Below are positions 54,606 to 63,887 of a stretch of 64,000 nucleotides of DNA, one piece after another. The position numbers and the translations under genes were made by a program. The DNA is taken from NCBI RefSeq assembly GCF_003268655.1, contig NZ_CP029642.1, forward strand, positions 2,542,001 through 2,606,000. Reading direction: 5' to 3'. Below the pieces are notes generated by a model. The model was not told the DNA's origin. It searched no databases and was given only the letters and a program-made list of their open reading frames with translations. This DNA is from Arthrobacter dokdonellae (GTDB lineage Bacteria; Actinomycetota; Actinomycetes; Actinomycetales; Micrococcaceae). Every line of letters starts with the position of its first letter. Positions within the stretch are counted from its first letter, which is position 1.

Positions 54606-55634
54606 ATGGGCAACCATAGTGACGGCACGCCGGCCAGCTCGGGCGCCGTAGCTAAGGCTGGTCACGACGAGGTGGAGAAGTTCCAGGACCCTGGACTTCC
54701 TCCACACCGTTTGCGACTGGCCGACACGGACCCCAGGGCGGCGAAACGGTCCGAGCGCCAGGTGGCGATCCTGTTTGGGATTTCCGCCGTCGGCACCTTG
54801 CTGTTCTTCTTTGCCTACTTCGGCATTCGCCTGGACCAGACGCTCACCACGCTGCGGCTCCAGAACACATTCCTGGGCCTGGGCGTCGGCTTCGCCATGC
54901 TGGGCATTGGAACCGGCATTGTGCATTGGGCAAGGGCGCTCATGCCCGACCACGAAGTCTCCGAAGAACGACACGCGATGCGCACCGAAGAAGACCGCGT
55001 TGCCGCCGTGCAGATCGTTGACGACATCATCGAGGAAACCGGCATCAAGCGCCGGCCGCTGATCCGCAACACGCTCATCGGCGCCATGGCCCTGGCACCG
55101 CTGCCGGCAATTGCAATCCTGCGCGACCTCGGCCCGCTTCCGGGCAATGCCTTGCACCACACCCTGTGGAAGCAGGGCGAACGGCTGGCCCGCGATCCCG
55201 ACGGAACTCCCATCAAGGCCTCCGACGTCACCATCGGCTCCGTGTTCCACGTGATCCCCGAGTCGCTGAACCAGCTGACAGAGGGCAAGCTTGAAGAAAA
55301 GGCCAAGGCTGCCGTCCTGTTGGTCAGGCTGGATCCCGATTTGCTTCACCCGTCGCCGGGGCGTGAGGACTGGTCTTACAACGGCATCACCGCCCATTCC
55401 AAAATCTGCACGCACGTGGGCTGCCCCGTCGCGCTTTACGAGCAGCAGACACACCATCTGCTGTGCCCGTGCCACCAGTCGACATTCGACCTGACCCAGG
55501 AATGCAAGGTCATCTTTGGTCCGGCCGTCCGCCCGCTGCCGCAGCTGCCCATCACGGTGGACAGTGAAGGGTACCTGGTCGCCCAGAGCGACTTCCACGA
55601 ACCTGTCGGACCAAGCTTCTGGGAGCGCAGCTAA
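54606..55634 (+). CDS. qcrA: Rieske iron-sulfur subunit QcrA
   Basis: 342 residues with three N-terminal membrane helices and a C-terminal Rieske domain. Cluster ligands are Cys268 and His270 (CTHVGC, 268-273) and Cys287 and His290 (CPCHQSTFD); Cys273 and Cys289 form the disulfide. This three-helix form is the actinobacterial QcrA. It takes electrons from menaquinol and passes them to QcrC. ATG 54606 follows GAGGGGATT. qcrB starts two bases after its stop. Confidence 0.96.
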   Translation: MGNHSDGTPASSGAVAKAGHDEVEKFQDPGLPPHRLRLADTDPRAAKRSERQVAILFGISAVGTLLFFFAYFGIRLDQTLTTLRLQNTFLGLGVGFAMLGIGTGIVHWARALMPDHEVSEERHAMRTEEDRVAAVQIVDDIIEETGIKRRPLIRNTLIGAMALAPLPAIAILRDLGPLPGNALHHTLWKQGERLARDPDGTPIKASDVTIGSVFHVIPESLNQLTEGKLEEKAKAAVLLVRLDPDLLHPSPGREDWSYNGITAHSKICTHVGCPVALYEQQTHHLLCPCHQSTFDLTQECKVIFGPAVRPLPQLPITVDSEGYLVAQSDFHEPVGPSFWERS

Positions 55635-55636
55635 CC

Positions 55637-57313
55637 ATGAGTTCTTCAACGCAAGCACCTTATACGCCGAAGACGTCAACCGGCCGGATCACCGACTTTG
55701 TTGACCAACGGGTTGGCGGGTCCGGCATCCTGCGCGAATTTGGCCGGAAGGTCTTCCCCGACCACTGGTCCTTCATGTTCGGTGAAGTGGCCCTGTACAC
55801 CTTTGTCATCCTGCTGCTCTCGGGCACCTTCCTGACCCTGTTCTTTGATCCGTCCATGGCGGAGACGACGTACAACGGCAGCTATATACCGCTCAAGGGC
55901 ATGCAAATGTCCGTGGCGTACGACTCCACGCTGAACATCTCCTTTGACATCCGCGGCGGCCTCTTCATGCGCCAGGTCCACCACTGGTCCGCACTGCTGT
56001 TTGTCGCTGCCGTCTCCGTGCACATGCTGCGCGTTTTCTTCACGGGCGCGTTCCGCAAGCCCCGCGAACTGAACTGGGTGGTGGGCGGCGTCCTGCTCAT
56101 CATGTCCATGGCTGCCGGCTTCACCGGCTACTCGCTCCCCGATGACCTGCTCTCCGGCAACGGCCTGCGCATCATCGACGGAGTGGTCATGGCCATCCCC
56201 GTGGTGGGGACCTACATCTCCTTCTTCCTGTTTGGCGGGGAGTTCCCGGGCACGGCCATCATCAGCCGCCTCTACATGTTCCACATCATGTTGATTCCGG
56301 CCATCATCCTGCTCCTGGTGGCTGTCCACCTGTTCATGGTTGTGGTGCACAAGCACACCCAGTACCCCGGCCCGGGCCGCAGCGACCGCAATGTGGTGGG
56401 CTACCCCCTCGGCCCGGTCTATGCAGCCAAGGCCGGCGGCTTCTTCTTCATCATCTTCGGCATCGTGGCACTGGTCTCGGCGTTCTTTACCATCAACCCG
56501 ATCTGGAATTACGGACCGTACGACCCCTCCCCCATCTCCGCAGGCACCCAGCCTGACTGGTACATCGGCTGGGTGGACGGCGCCCTGCGCCTCATGCCGG
56601 GCTGGCTGTTCAACATCCCCATGGAATGGCACATCCCGTTCCCCTGGGGTGTCAACACGCTGAGCCTGAACGTGCTGCTTCCGGCCCTGGTGCCTGCCGG
56701 ACTCGTGTTCACCCTGCTGTTCACGTACCCGTGGATCGAGCGCTGGGTCACCCGTGACGACCGCGAACACCATGTGCTGGACCGTCCCCGCAACGCACCG
56801 ACCCGCACGGCGATCGGCGTCGCAGGCTTTATCTTCTACTGCGTCATGTGGGCTGCCGCCAGCTCCGACTTGATCGCGACCCACTTCCAGGTCTCGCTCA
56901 ACGACGTCACGTACTGGCTGCGCGCGCTGTTCTTTGTCGGCCCGATCCTGGGCTTCATCGTTTCAAAGCGGGTCTCCCTGGCGCTGCAGCGCAAGGACCG
57001 CGAGATCGCCCTTCACGGCCGCGAAACAGGGCGCATCGTGCGCCTGCCGCATGGCGAGTTCCAGGAAATGCATGCCCAGGTTGACGACTACAAACGGTAC
57101 AAGCTGGTGGGCTACGAGTCCCCGGTCGCCGAGGACGGCATTCCGAACGAAAACGGCATCGTCACCAAGAGCGAGAAGCGCCGTGCCGCACTGAGCCGCT
57201 TCTTCTTCGAGGACCGAGTTGCCCCGGCCACTCCAGCCGAACTGGCGGCGGGCCACGGACACCACGAGGCCATTGAAGCCGGCGAAGAGAGAAGGCCGGT
57301 CTCCCGGTACTAG
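55637..57313 (+). CDS. qcrB: cytochrome b subunit QcrB
   Basis: 558 residues with eight to nine membrane spans and a long C-terminal cytosolic tail (about 450-558). Heme histidines lie in VHHWSALLFVAAVSVHMLR and HLFMVVVHKHTQYPG; the quinol pocket PDW segment is GTQPDWYIGWVDGALRL. Oxidises menaquinol in the bcc complex; its homologue in mycobacteria is the drug target QcrB. Last gene of the operon, ended by a strong hairpin. Confidence 0.96.
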   Translation: MSSSTQAPYTPKTSTGRITDFVDQRVGGSGILREFGRKVFPDHWSFMFGEVALYTFVILLLSGTFLTLFFDPSMAETTYNGSYIPLKGMQMSVAYDSTLNISFDIRGGLFMRQVHHWSALLFVAAVSVHMLRVFFTGAFRKPRELNWVVGGVLLIMSMAAGFTGYSLPDDLLSGNGLRIIDGVVMAIPVVGTYISFFLFGGEFPGTAIISRLYMFHIMLIPAIILLLVAVHLFMVVVHKHTQYPGPGRSDRNVVGYPLGPVYAAKAGGFFFIIFGIVALVSAFFTINPIWNYGPYDPSPISAGTQPDWYIGWVDGALRLMPGWLFNIPMEWHIPFPWGVNTLSLNVLLPALVPAGLVFTLLFTYPWIERWVTRDDREHHVLDRPRNAPTRTAIGVAGFIFYCVMWAAASSDLIATHFQVSLNDVTYWLRALFFVGPILGFIVSKRVSLALQRKDREIALHGRETGRIVRLPHGEFQEMHAQVDDYKRYKLVGYESPVAEDGIPNENGIVTKSEKRRAALSRFFFEDRVAPATPAELAAGHGHHEAIEAGEERRPVSRY

Positions 57314-57338
57314 GCGCCAGCAGATTCACTGATTGAGA

Positions 57339-57374
57339 GCAGAGGGCGGTTCCCCCAGGGGAACCGCCCTCTGC
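57339..57374 (+). terminator. terminator hairpin of the ctaE-qcrCAB operon
   Basis: Perfect 17-base arms beginning GCAGAGGGCGGTT (57339-57355 and 57358-57374), with a very short loop centred at 57356-57357. It lies 25 bases after the qcrB stop and before the convergent GntR gene. Confidence 0.8.
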
Positions 57375-57456
57375 TGCGTTAGTCGCTGCCGGCCGCAGCC
57401 ACGAACCGGGCCCTGGAGGCGCAGAACGCCGTCAGGCGCCCGGGCGGCCCCGCGGG

Positions 57457-58236
57457 CTAGTAGCTGCGGCGGGTGCGGACCCCGGGGCGCTGCAGGGGCA
57501 CACGCAGCTTGTAGCGGTCGGCCCGGTAAAAGGAGATGGAGTAGTCCACCGAGGAGCGGGAGACAAACGCGTGGCGCTCCATGCGCAGGACCGGGGCGCC
57601 GACGTCGACCTTCAGGAGCCGGGCAATGGACGGGGTGGCAGCGTTGGCCTCCACGATGTCCTCCCCCCACTCGATGGCCAGGCCATAGCGTTCGCTCAAG
57701 AGGTTGTAGAGCGAGGTCGGCGGGCCCTGGTCAAGGATGCCGGGGACGCGCCAGGCCGGAATGAAGTTTTCATCGACGCTCATGGGTTCCTCGTCGGCCA
57801 ACAGCAGCCTCCGAAACCGGATGACCGCCTGGCCCTCCTCCATTTGCAGCTCGCGCGCCAGGCGGGCCGTGGCGGGGATCTGTTCAAAGGAGAGTGTCCG
57901 GGCCGCCGGGCGCATGCCGCGGCGCTGCATCTCCTCGGAGTACGAGGTCAGCTTGACCTGGACATCGAGCTTCTGGTGCGAAACAAACGTGCCCACGCCC
58001 ACCACCCGGTCAAGCAGTTCCTCATCCACCAGGGCCTCGATGGCCTGCCGGACGGTCATCCGCGCCACACGAAAGTGTGCGGCCAGGTCCCGCTCGGAGG
58101 GAAGCTGGCTGCCGGCCTTGGCCTGTCCGGTGACGTATGCGCGGAACAGTTCCCGGAGCTGGATGTGCACCGAGACGCCGGATGCCCGTTCCAGGTGTCC
58201 CGGGACGTCGCTTGCCGGAGGCACTAAATAACCCAC
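57457..58236 (-). CDS. GntR-family (HutC/UTRA) transcriptional regulator
   Basis: 259 residues. Winged helix at about 25-90 (GSQLPSERDLAAHFRVARMTVRQAIEALV) and a C-terminal UTRA ligand domain (VIRFRRLLLADEEPMSVDENFIPAWRVPGIL). Similar to DasR/NagR-type regulators that sense phosphorylated sugars. It is divergent from the HPr gene, so control of HPr by a sugar phosphate is likely. GTG 58236 has AAAGGAG about 8 bases upstream on the minus strand. The intergenic region (58237-58317) shows no clear dre-type operator. Confidence 0.9.
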   Translation of the reverse strand: MGYLVPPASDVPGHLERASGVSVHIQLRELFRAYVTGQAKAGSQLPSERDLAAHFRVARMTVRQAIEALVDEELLDRVVGVGTFVSHQKLDVQVKLTSYSEEMQRRGMRPAARTLSFEQIPATARLARELQMEEGQAVIRFRRLLLADEEPMSVDENFIPAWRVPGILDQGPPTSLYNLLSERYGLAIEWGEDIVEANAATPSIARLLKVDVGAPVLRMERHAFVSRSSVDYSISFYRADRYKLRVPLQRPGVRTRRSY

Positions 58237-58317
58237 TGAACTCCTTTGCTGTCCTGATCCAGCCTAAAACACGACTACTCTCAATACGTAAAAGCAACTA
58301 CCTCCAAGGAGACAGCA

Positions 58318-58605
58318 ATGTACACCCGGAAAGCGACCGTGGCGGCCGCCGTGGGCCTCCACGCCCGGCCAGCCGCGGTCTTTGTCCGCGCCGTCAACCA
58401 AACGGGGCTCCCCATCCTGCTGGCGAAGGAAGGCCTGGCCCCCGTCGACGGGCGGTCGCTCCTGGAAGTGATGACGGCGGACTTCCTCTGCGGCACCGAA
58501 GTGGAGATCTCCGTTCGCGCGGGCGGCCTGGATGAAGAGCTGGTCCAGTCAGCAGTCGACCGCCTGGCGGCACTCCTGGGCACGGACCTGACAGACCCTT
58601 CCTGA
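58318..58605 (+). CDS. ptsH: phosphocarrier protein HPr
   Basis: 95 residues. The active-site histidine is His15 in AVGLHARPAA; a serine lies at the expected regulatory position region (GRSLLEVMT). HPr carries phosphate from enzyme I to sugar-specific EII components. No enzyme I or EII gene is visible in the window. ATG 58318 has AAGGAGA at 58308-58314. Divergent from the GntR regulator and followed by a perfect 26-base hairpin. Confidence 0.93.
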   Translation: MYTRKATVAAAVGLHARPAAVFVRAVNQTGLPILLAKEGLAPVDGRSLLEVMTADFLCGTEVEISVRAGGLDEELVQSAVDRLAALLGTDLTDPS

Positions 58606-58635
58606 CACGGGGAGCATCCGGCCCCCGGGTTAGTT

Positions 58636-58691
58636 AACGCGTCAGGGGCCCGTCCCCCACTGTGAAGTGGGGGACGGGCCCCTGACGCGTT
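58636..58691. terminator. 26-base perfect hairpin between ptsH and ctaF
   Basis: Arms 58636-58661 and 58666-58691, starting AACGCGTCAGGGGCCCG, with a GTGA loop. It lies between two converging genes and so can terminate both. It is unusually long and perfect. Confidence 0.8.
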
Positions 58692-58717
58692 CCAAGGCGC
58701 AAGCCTGGAGCCCATGC

Positions 58718-59119
58718 CTAGTGCGCGTGGTCTCCGCGACTGTATTCGTACACCCAGCCGATCAACGCAATGGCGGCGAGGCCCGCACCAAGGAACAAGA
58801 TCCACCAACCCACGGCAACGCCCAGGAAGCTGATAGCGCCCGAGAGGCCCAGCACCAGGGGCCACCAGCTCCAGGGGCTGAAATGCCCCTGTTCGCCGGA
58901 GCCTTCGTGGATTTCCGCATCACCGCGGTCCTCCGGCCGGGGGCCAACCCGCTTGCCGGTGTAGTACAGGTACGTGCCGATCAGGAGGCACAGGCCGGCG
59001 ACGAGGAACAGGGCAAGGTAGCCCACATGTTCATGCCATCCCACCATGAATCCATACACGATTCCAACCGGGATGAAGAACAGGCCCAAGAGAATGAAAA
59101 ACCAGGATTCCACCTTCAC
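58718..59119 (-). CDS. ctaF: cytochrome c oxidase subunit IV CtaF
   Basis: 133 residues with four membrane helices. Seen: [42 protein letters not shown] and [20 protein letters not shown]. This is the actinobacterial-specific subunit IV of the aa3 oxidase. GTG 59119 overlaps the ctaD stop (GTGA), giving the order ctaC-ctaD-ctaF. An earlier in-frame ATG (59269) lies inside ctaD and is rejected. Confidence 0.95.
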   Translation of the reverse strand: MKVESWFFILLGLFFIPVGIVYGFMVGWHEHVGYLALFLVAGLCLLIGTYLYYTGKRVGPRPEDRGDAEIHEGSGEQGHFSPWSWWPLVLGLSGAISFLGVAVGWWILFLGAGLAAIALIGWVYEYSRGDHAH

Positions 59120-60822
59120 TTGGTTCCCCCCTTCGATGAAGCGGCCACGGGTACCGGTTGATAGTGCGGAGCCAGTTCCGGATGATGCAGGTCCAATGCC
59201 GGACGCTCGGAACGGATGCGCGGCAGTGAGGTGAAGTTGTGGCGCGGAGGCGGGCAGGATGTGGCCCACTCCAGCGAGGCGCCAAAGCCCCAGGGATCGT
59301 CAACTTCGACCTTCTTGCCGCTGCGCCAGGTGATGTAGACGTTCCAGAACCACGGGATCATGGAAGCGCCAAGGACGAACGAGGAAATCGTGGAGAACTG
59401 GTTCATCCACGTGAAGCCATCCTGCGGCAGGTAATCGGCGTAGCGGCGGGGCATACCAAGTACACCAAGCCAGTGCTGAATCAAGAACGTGCCGTGGAAG
59501 CCGAGGAACAGCATCCAGAAGTGGATTTTCCCGAGACGCTCATTGAGCATCTTTCCCGTAAACTTGGGCCACCAGAAGTAAAAGCCGGCAAACATGGCGA
59601 ACACCACCGTGCCGAACACTACGTAGTGGAAGTGGGCCACCACGAAGTAGGTATCAGAGACATGGAAGTCCAAGGGCGGCGATGCCAAGATGATCCCCGT
59701 CAGGCCACCGAAGAGGAACGTCACAATGAAGCCCAAACTCCACAGCATGGGCGTTTCAAAGGTCAACGAACCACGCCACATGGTTCCGATCCAGTTGAAG
59801 AACTTCACGCCGGTAGGTACCGCGATCAGCATCGTCATGAAGGAGAAGAACGGCAGCATAACTTGTCCGGTCACGTACATGTGGTGAGCCCACACAGTGA
59901 CCGACAAAGCTGCGATGGAAATGGTGGCAAAGACCAGGCCCTTGTAGCCGAACACAGGTTTTCGGCTAAACACGGGGAAGATCTCAGAAACTATGCCGAA
60001 GAACGGCAAAGCGATGATATAGACCTCCGGGTGGCCGAAGAACCAGAACAGGTGCTGCCATAGCATGGCACCGCCGTTTTCCGGGTCAAAGATATGCGCA
60101 CCGAATCGGCGGTCCGCTCCGAGGGCAAACAGCGCGGCGGCCAGCGGCGGGAAGGCCATCAGGACCAGAATGGCCGTAATGAGCGTGTTCCACGTGAAGA
60201 TGGGCATCCGCCACATCGTCATACCGGGGGCGCGGAGGGTAATGATGGTGGTGATGAAGTTGACCGAACCGAGAATGGTTCCGAAACCTGACAACGCTAG
60301 ACCAAACACCCACAAGTCCCCACCGATACCTGGACTGAAGGTGGTGTTGGAGAGAGGTGCGTAAGCAAACCAACCAAACGCTGCAGCACCCTGGGGGGTG
60401 ATGAAGCCGGAGACGGCAATGGTGCTACCGAATAGGAAGAACCAGAACGCCAGAGCGTTCAGTCGCGGGAAGGCGACGTCGGGTGCACCAATTTGCAGAG
60501 GCATGATCACGTTCGCGAAGCCGGCAAACAGCGGCGTGGCGAACATGAGCAGCATGATGGTTCCATGCATGGTGAACAGCTGGTTGTACTGATCCTTGGT
60601 CTGCAGGATCTGCATCCCCGGCTCAAACAGCTCCGCGCGGATGATGAGCGCCATAACGCCACCAAGGCAAAAGAAGATGAATGAGGCGATCAGGTACATG
60701 TATCCGATCGTCTTGTGGTCGGTGGACGTGATCCAGTTGACCACGATGCGGCCCTTGGATACGGGGACCACCCTAGGTGCTACCGAATTTACTTCGGTTG
60801 CCGAGTACTCGAGTGTAGACAC
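59116..60822 (-). CDS. ctaD: cytochrome c oxidase subunit I CtaD
   Basis: 568 residues with twelve membrane helices. Heme a and a3/CuB ligands are in [24 protein letters not shown] and [11 protein letters not shown]. It reduces oxygen to water and pumps protons. The C-terminal tail (about 535-568) is polar, with a lysine end. GTG 60822 has GAGAGGA just upstream on the minus strand. ctaC lies 12 bases upstream. Confidence 0.97.
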   Translation of the reverse strand: MSTLEYSATEVNSVAPRVVPVSKGRIVVNWITSTDHKTIGYMYLIASFIFFCLGGVMALIIRAELFEPGMQILQTKDQYNQLFTMHGTIMLLMFATPLFAGFANVIMPLQIGAPDVAFPRLNALAFWFFLFGSTIAVSGFITPQGAAAFGWFAYAPLSNTTFSPGIGGDLWVFGLALSGFGTILGSVNFITTIITLRAPGMTMWRMPIFTWNTLITAILVLMAFPPLAAALFALGADRRFGAHIFDPENGGAMLWQHLFWFFGHPEVYIIALPFFGIVSEIFPVFSRKPVFGYKGLVFATISIAALSVTVWAHHMYVTGQVMLPFFSFMTMLIAVPTGVKFFNWIGTMWRGSLTFETPMLWSLGFIVTFLFGGLTGIILASPPLDFHVSDTYFVVAHFHYVVFGTVVFAMFAGFYFWWPKFTGKMLNERLGKIHFWMLFLGFHGTFLIQHWLGVLGMPRRYADYLPQDGFTWMNQFSTISSFVLGASMIPWFWNVYITWRSGKKVEVDDPWGFGASLEWATSCPPPRHNFTSLPRIRSERPALDLHHPELAPHYQPVPVAASSKGGTK

Positions 60823-60834
60823 TTTCCTCTCCCC

Positions 60835-61704
60835 CTACTTCTGATTCAGATTCGGATTGCGGTCGTACTTGCTGCCCAGGTCGCCGATTTGGCCCTTGGC
60901 CTTCAGTGCTGCCATGTGGGTCTCAAATTCCGCTTGCGTGACTACCTTGACGTTGAAGAGCATCTCAGAGTGGTATTCACCGCACAGTTCCGCGCACTTA
61001 CCGTCGTACTCGCCAAGGGCAGTGGGTGTCAGCGTCATGTAGTTGGTGACACCCGGCAGAACGTCTTTTTTGTCCAGGAAAGCCGGCACCCAGAATGAGT
61101 GGATGACGTCGCGGGAGTTGAGCTGCAGTTCAACACTCTTGTTGATCGGCAGGTACAAGGTGGGGAACTTTGATTTATCGATCGCAGTCCCGTCAAGGGG
61201 TGCCTGGACGCCAACGTCATAGACACTCTCGGAGACGTTACTGCCTTGGAGGTAGCTGAAGTCCCAAGCCCACTGCTTTGCCCGGACGTCGACTACCAAA
61301 TCCGGATGATCCACGCGTGCGTTGATGGATTGTTGCTGAACATCGGTGAAGTGGAAGAACACCAGCACCATGAACAACGGCACCAGCACATAAAAAACCT
61401 CCAAGGGGAGGTTGTAGCTGGTCTGCCGGGGGAACCCCGTGGCCCCCCTGCGGCGGCGGTAGGCGATGATGCACCAGATGATCAGGCCCCACGTGATCAG
61501 GCCGATGATCAAGACCGTGATCCAGGTATTCACCCACAGGTCGATGATCCCTGCCGTGTGGTTGGTGGTCTCACGCGTCGACGGCAACCAGCCATTTCTA
61601 TTCTCTGCCGTACATCCTGACAAAGCTAACGCTCCGGCAATCGCCAGCCCCGTTATGGGGATGACTTTTGCGCGTCGGCTGCCGGTTCGGTCCTGCGAAC
61701 TCAC
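60835..61704 (-). CDS. ctaC: cytochrome c oxidase subunit II CtaC
   Basis: 289 residues. Lipoprotein signal with lipobox LSGC (Cys31), two membrane helices (about 57-80 and 100-122), and an extracytoplasmic cupredoxin domain whose CuA ligands lie in CAELCGEYHSEM with a histidine in DVIHSFWVP. It takes electrons from QcrC. GTG 61704 has GAGGAAGGG about 8 bases upstream on the minus strand. First gene of the ctaC-ctaD-ctaF operon. Confidence 0.96.
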   Translation of the reverse strand: MSSQDRTGSRRAKVIPITGLAIAGALALSGCTAENRNGWLPSTRETTNHTAGIIDLWVNTWITVLIIGLITWGLIIWCIIAYRRRRGATGFPRQTSYNLPLEVFYVLVPLFMVLVFFHFTDVQQQSINARVDHPDLVVDVRAKQWAWDFSYLQGSNVSESVYDVGVQAPLDGTAIDKSKFPTLYLPINKSVELQLNSRDVIHSFWVPAFLDKKDVLPGVTNYMTLTPTALGEYDGKCAELCGEYHSEMLFNVKVVTQAEFETHMAALKAKGQIGDLGSKYDRNPNLNQK

Positions 61705-61795
61705 AGACGGCCCTTCCTCTTGTTACTGCGCACCGGGCAGGCTTGGGGCCTGCGGTACGAAACGGGTTTTACTACTCGATGTAGAGCTTACCGCC

Positions 61796-61879
61796 ATGGC
61801 GCGCAAAATGCGCACCAAACCCACCGTGCGTCGTCGTCGAAAAGTGAAAATCCGCCGTCGGGCCCTGCATCGGCTATAA
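61796..61879 (+). CDS. candidate small arginine-rich protein between ctaC and erpA
   Basis: 27 residues, MARKMRTKPTVRRRRKVKI and a short RRRALHRL end, 14 of 27 basic. It starts 91 bases from the divergent ctaC start and stops 8 bases before the convergent erpA stop, so it fits the space well. It does not match the small ribosomal proteins bS22 or bL37 that I know. No clear ribosome site is seen. It may be a real small nucleic-acid-binding protein or a chance frame. Confidence 0.35.
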   Translation: MARKMRTKPTVRRRRKVKIRRRALHRL

Positions 61880-61887
61880 AGCTCTCT

Positions 61888-62271
61888 TTAGTGGAACGAG
61901 TCGCCGCAGGCACAGGAGCCTCCGGCGTTCGGGTTGTCGATGGTGAAGCCCTGCTTTGAGATGGTGTCCTCAAAGTCAATGCTGGCACCGTCCAGGTAGG
62001 GCACGCTCATCTTGTCGATGACGACCTCGACGCCGTCGAACCCGCGGACGGCGTCCCCGTCGAGGAGCCGCTCGTCAAAGTAGAGCTGGTAGATCAGTCC
62101 CGAGCACCCACCGGGCTGCACGGCGACGCGCAGCCGGAGGTCGGTGCGGCCTTCCTGCTCAAGGAGGCTGCGGACCTTGCCCGCGGCGACATCGCTGATC
62201 AGCACGCCGTGGGAGGGCAGCTCGGCCACATCAACGGCCGCTGTGGTTTCTTCGTGGACATTTGCAGTCAT
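61888..62271 (-). CDS. erpA: iron-sulfur cluster insertion protein ErpA/HesB-type
   Basis: 127 residues, A-type carrier. Cluster cysteines lie in QPGGCSGLIYQL and at the C-terminus in GGSCACGDSFH. The first 20 residues are an acidic extension. It receives [Fe-S] clusters and passes them to apo-proteins, fitting its place beside respiratory genes. ATG 62271 has AAGGAAA upstream on the minus strand. Confidence 0.94.
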   Translation of the reverse strand: MTANVHEETTAAVDVAELPSHGVLISDVAAGKVRSLLEQEGRTDLRLRVAVQPGGCSGLIYQLYFDERLLDGDAVRGFDGVEVVIDKMSVPYLDGASIDFEDTISKQGFTIDNPNAGGSCACGDSFH

Positions 62272-62388
62272 GGCTTTTCCTTACGTGGGGTACAAATACA
62301 TGCTACGTCGGGCCCGGCAGGGGCGCTAACTTAAGGCAACAGCAGGACGCCCGTTTGTGTTCCCCCGCCGGCCTTCCCCAGGGCGCCG

Positions 62389-63816
62389 CTAAGCCCGGTT
62401 CGTCGCGGCGTTCATCGCGGCGAGCAGCAGCGCCTCGGCGGTGACCGCCTTTTCAAAGTCGCCCAGGTGCAGCGATTCATTCGCACTGTGCGCGCGGGAA
62501 TCGGGATCTTCGACGCCGGTGACCAGGATCTGCGCGGCGGGGAACACCTCGGTGAGGTCGGCAATGAAGGGTATGGAGCCGCCCATGCCGCTTTCCACGG
62601 CAGGAACCCCCCAGGACTCCCCCAGCGCCCACAGCGCGGTTTTGGCGGCGGGCGCGTCCGTGTCCGTGGCGAACGGCTGGCCGGCCTCCCCCGGCGTGAA
62701 GGTGACGTGCGCGCCGAACGGGGCGTGCCGCTGCACATGCGCATCCAGTGCGGCCATGGCGGCTTCGGGGTCCTGTCCGGGCGCCAGGCGCAGGCTGATC
62801 TTGGCCCGGGCAGCCGGCAGCAGGGTGTTGGAGCTCATCGCCACCGAGGGAATGTCCATGCCGATGATGGACAGTGCCGGCTTGTCCCACAGCCGCGAGG
62901 TGATGCTGCCCGTCCCGGCAAGGACCACCCCGTCCAGGACGGCGGCGTCCGCACGGAAGGTTGCCTCCGGGTAATCCAAGATGGCGTGCTCGCTGGAGGC
63001 CAGGCCCTCGATGGCGACCGATCCGGCGTCGTCGTGGAAGGTGGCAATGAGGCGCGCCAGCAACGTGGGCGCGTCGAGGATGGGGCCGCCAAACATGCCC
63101 GAGTGCACGGCGTGGTCCAGCACGCGGACCTCCACGGTGCCGTCCACCAGGCCGCGCAGGCTGGTGGTCAGTGCCGGGACGCCCACCTTCCAGTTGGAGG
63201 AATCGGCCACCACGATCACGTCGCCGCCGAGAAGCGCGCGGTGCGTCTGCAGGAAGGTGCGGAACGTCGGCGAGCCTGCCTCCTCTTCGCCCTCGATGAA
63301 CAGGGTCACGCCGAGGCCGAAGTCGTCCCCCAGGACGTCCGCGACGGCGCGCATGGAACCGATGTGGGCCATGATGCCGGCCTTGTCGTCCGCAGCGCCG
63401 CGGCCAAACAGGCGTCCGTCCTTTTCGACGGCGGTGAAGGGTTCGGTCTCCCACAAGGAAAGGTCCGCGGGAGGCTGGACGTCATGGTGGGCGTACAGCA
63501 CCACCGTAGGGTAGCCCGGCTTCGCCGGCTTGCGGGCGACGACGGCGGGTCCCCCGGGTGCGCCGTCGTCCTTGTTCACGCGCAGGATCTGCACGTCCTC
63601 GAGGCCCAGGCCGCGCACCAGGGCGGCAACCGCCTCCGCGCTGCGGTCCAGCTGGGCGGCGTCAAAGGCGTCCCACGCGATGCCGGGGATCGCAACGAGT
63701 TCCTTCAGTTCGGCAACAGTGTCTGTGAATCTGCGCCGGACGCTGGCACGCAGCTCGTCGATGGGGACCCCGGCGCCGAGGCCGGATGCGGGTGCGGGAA
63801 GGGTTTCTTCAATCAT
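62389..63816 (-). CDS. M20-family dipeptidase
   Basis: 475 residues, complete. Zinc ligands are in VVLYAHHDVQPPA (His), GRGAADDKAG (bridging Asp), IEGEEEAGSP (catalytic Glu and Glu ligand), VVADSSNWK (Asp) and the C-terminal GVEDPDSRAHSANESL (His). Lid domain present. The family hydrolyses dipeptides in the cytoplasm. ATG 63816 is chosen because TAGGCT (minus strand 63824-63829) precedes it by seven bases; a longer frame reaches 63855. Confidence 0.93.
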   Translation of the reverse strand: MIEETLPAPASGLGAGVPIDELRASVRRRFTDTVAELKELVAIPGIAWDAFDAAQLDRSAEAVAALVRGLGLEDVQILRVNKDDGAPGGPAVVARKPAKPGYPTVVLYAHHDVQPPADLSLWETEPFTAVEKDGRLFGRGAADDKAGIMAHIGSMRAVADVLGDDFGLGVTLFIEGEEEAGSPTFRTFLQTHRALLGGDVIVVADSSNWKVGVPALTTSLRGLVDGTVEVRVLDHAVHSGMFGGPILDAPTLLARLIATFHDDAGSVAIEGLASSEHAILDYPEATFRADAAVLDGVVLAGTGSITSRLWDKPALSIIGMDIPSVAMSSNTLLPAARAKISLRLAPGQDPEAAMAALDAHVQRHAPFGAHVTFTPGEAGQPFATDTDAPAAKTALWALGESWGVPAVESGMGGSIPFIADLTEVFPAAQILVTGVEDPDSRAHSANESLHLGDFEKAVTAEALLLAAMNAATNRA

Positions 63817-63887
63817 GTCAGCCAGCCTACCGCCGTCGGCAGGGGCCGCCGTCAAGGGGCCGGCCGCTTCCGGGGTATCCTTTACGG

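Noticed and set aside
53682..55679. 665-codon open frame on the minus strand
   Set aside because: Antisense to qcrC and qcrA, which have clear heme and Rieske motifs; composition typical of antisense frames.
55676..56884. 402-codon minus-strand frame
   Set aside because: Antisense to qcrB; Glu/Gln/His-rich repeats without a domain.
58237..58317. dre-type DasR operator between the GntR and HPr genes
   Set aside because: I see no ACTGGTCTAGACCAGT-like palindrome in these 81 bases.
61796..61879. Identification as ribosomal protein bS22 or bL37
   Set aside because: Sequence does not match the known actinobacterial forms; kept only as an unnamed candidate.
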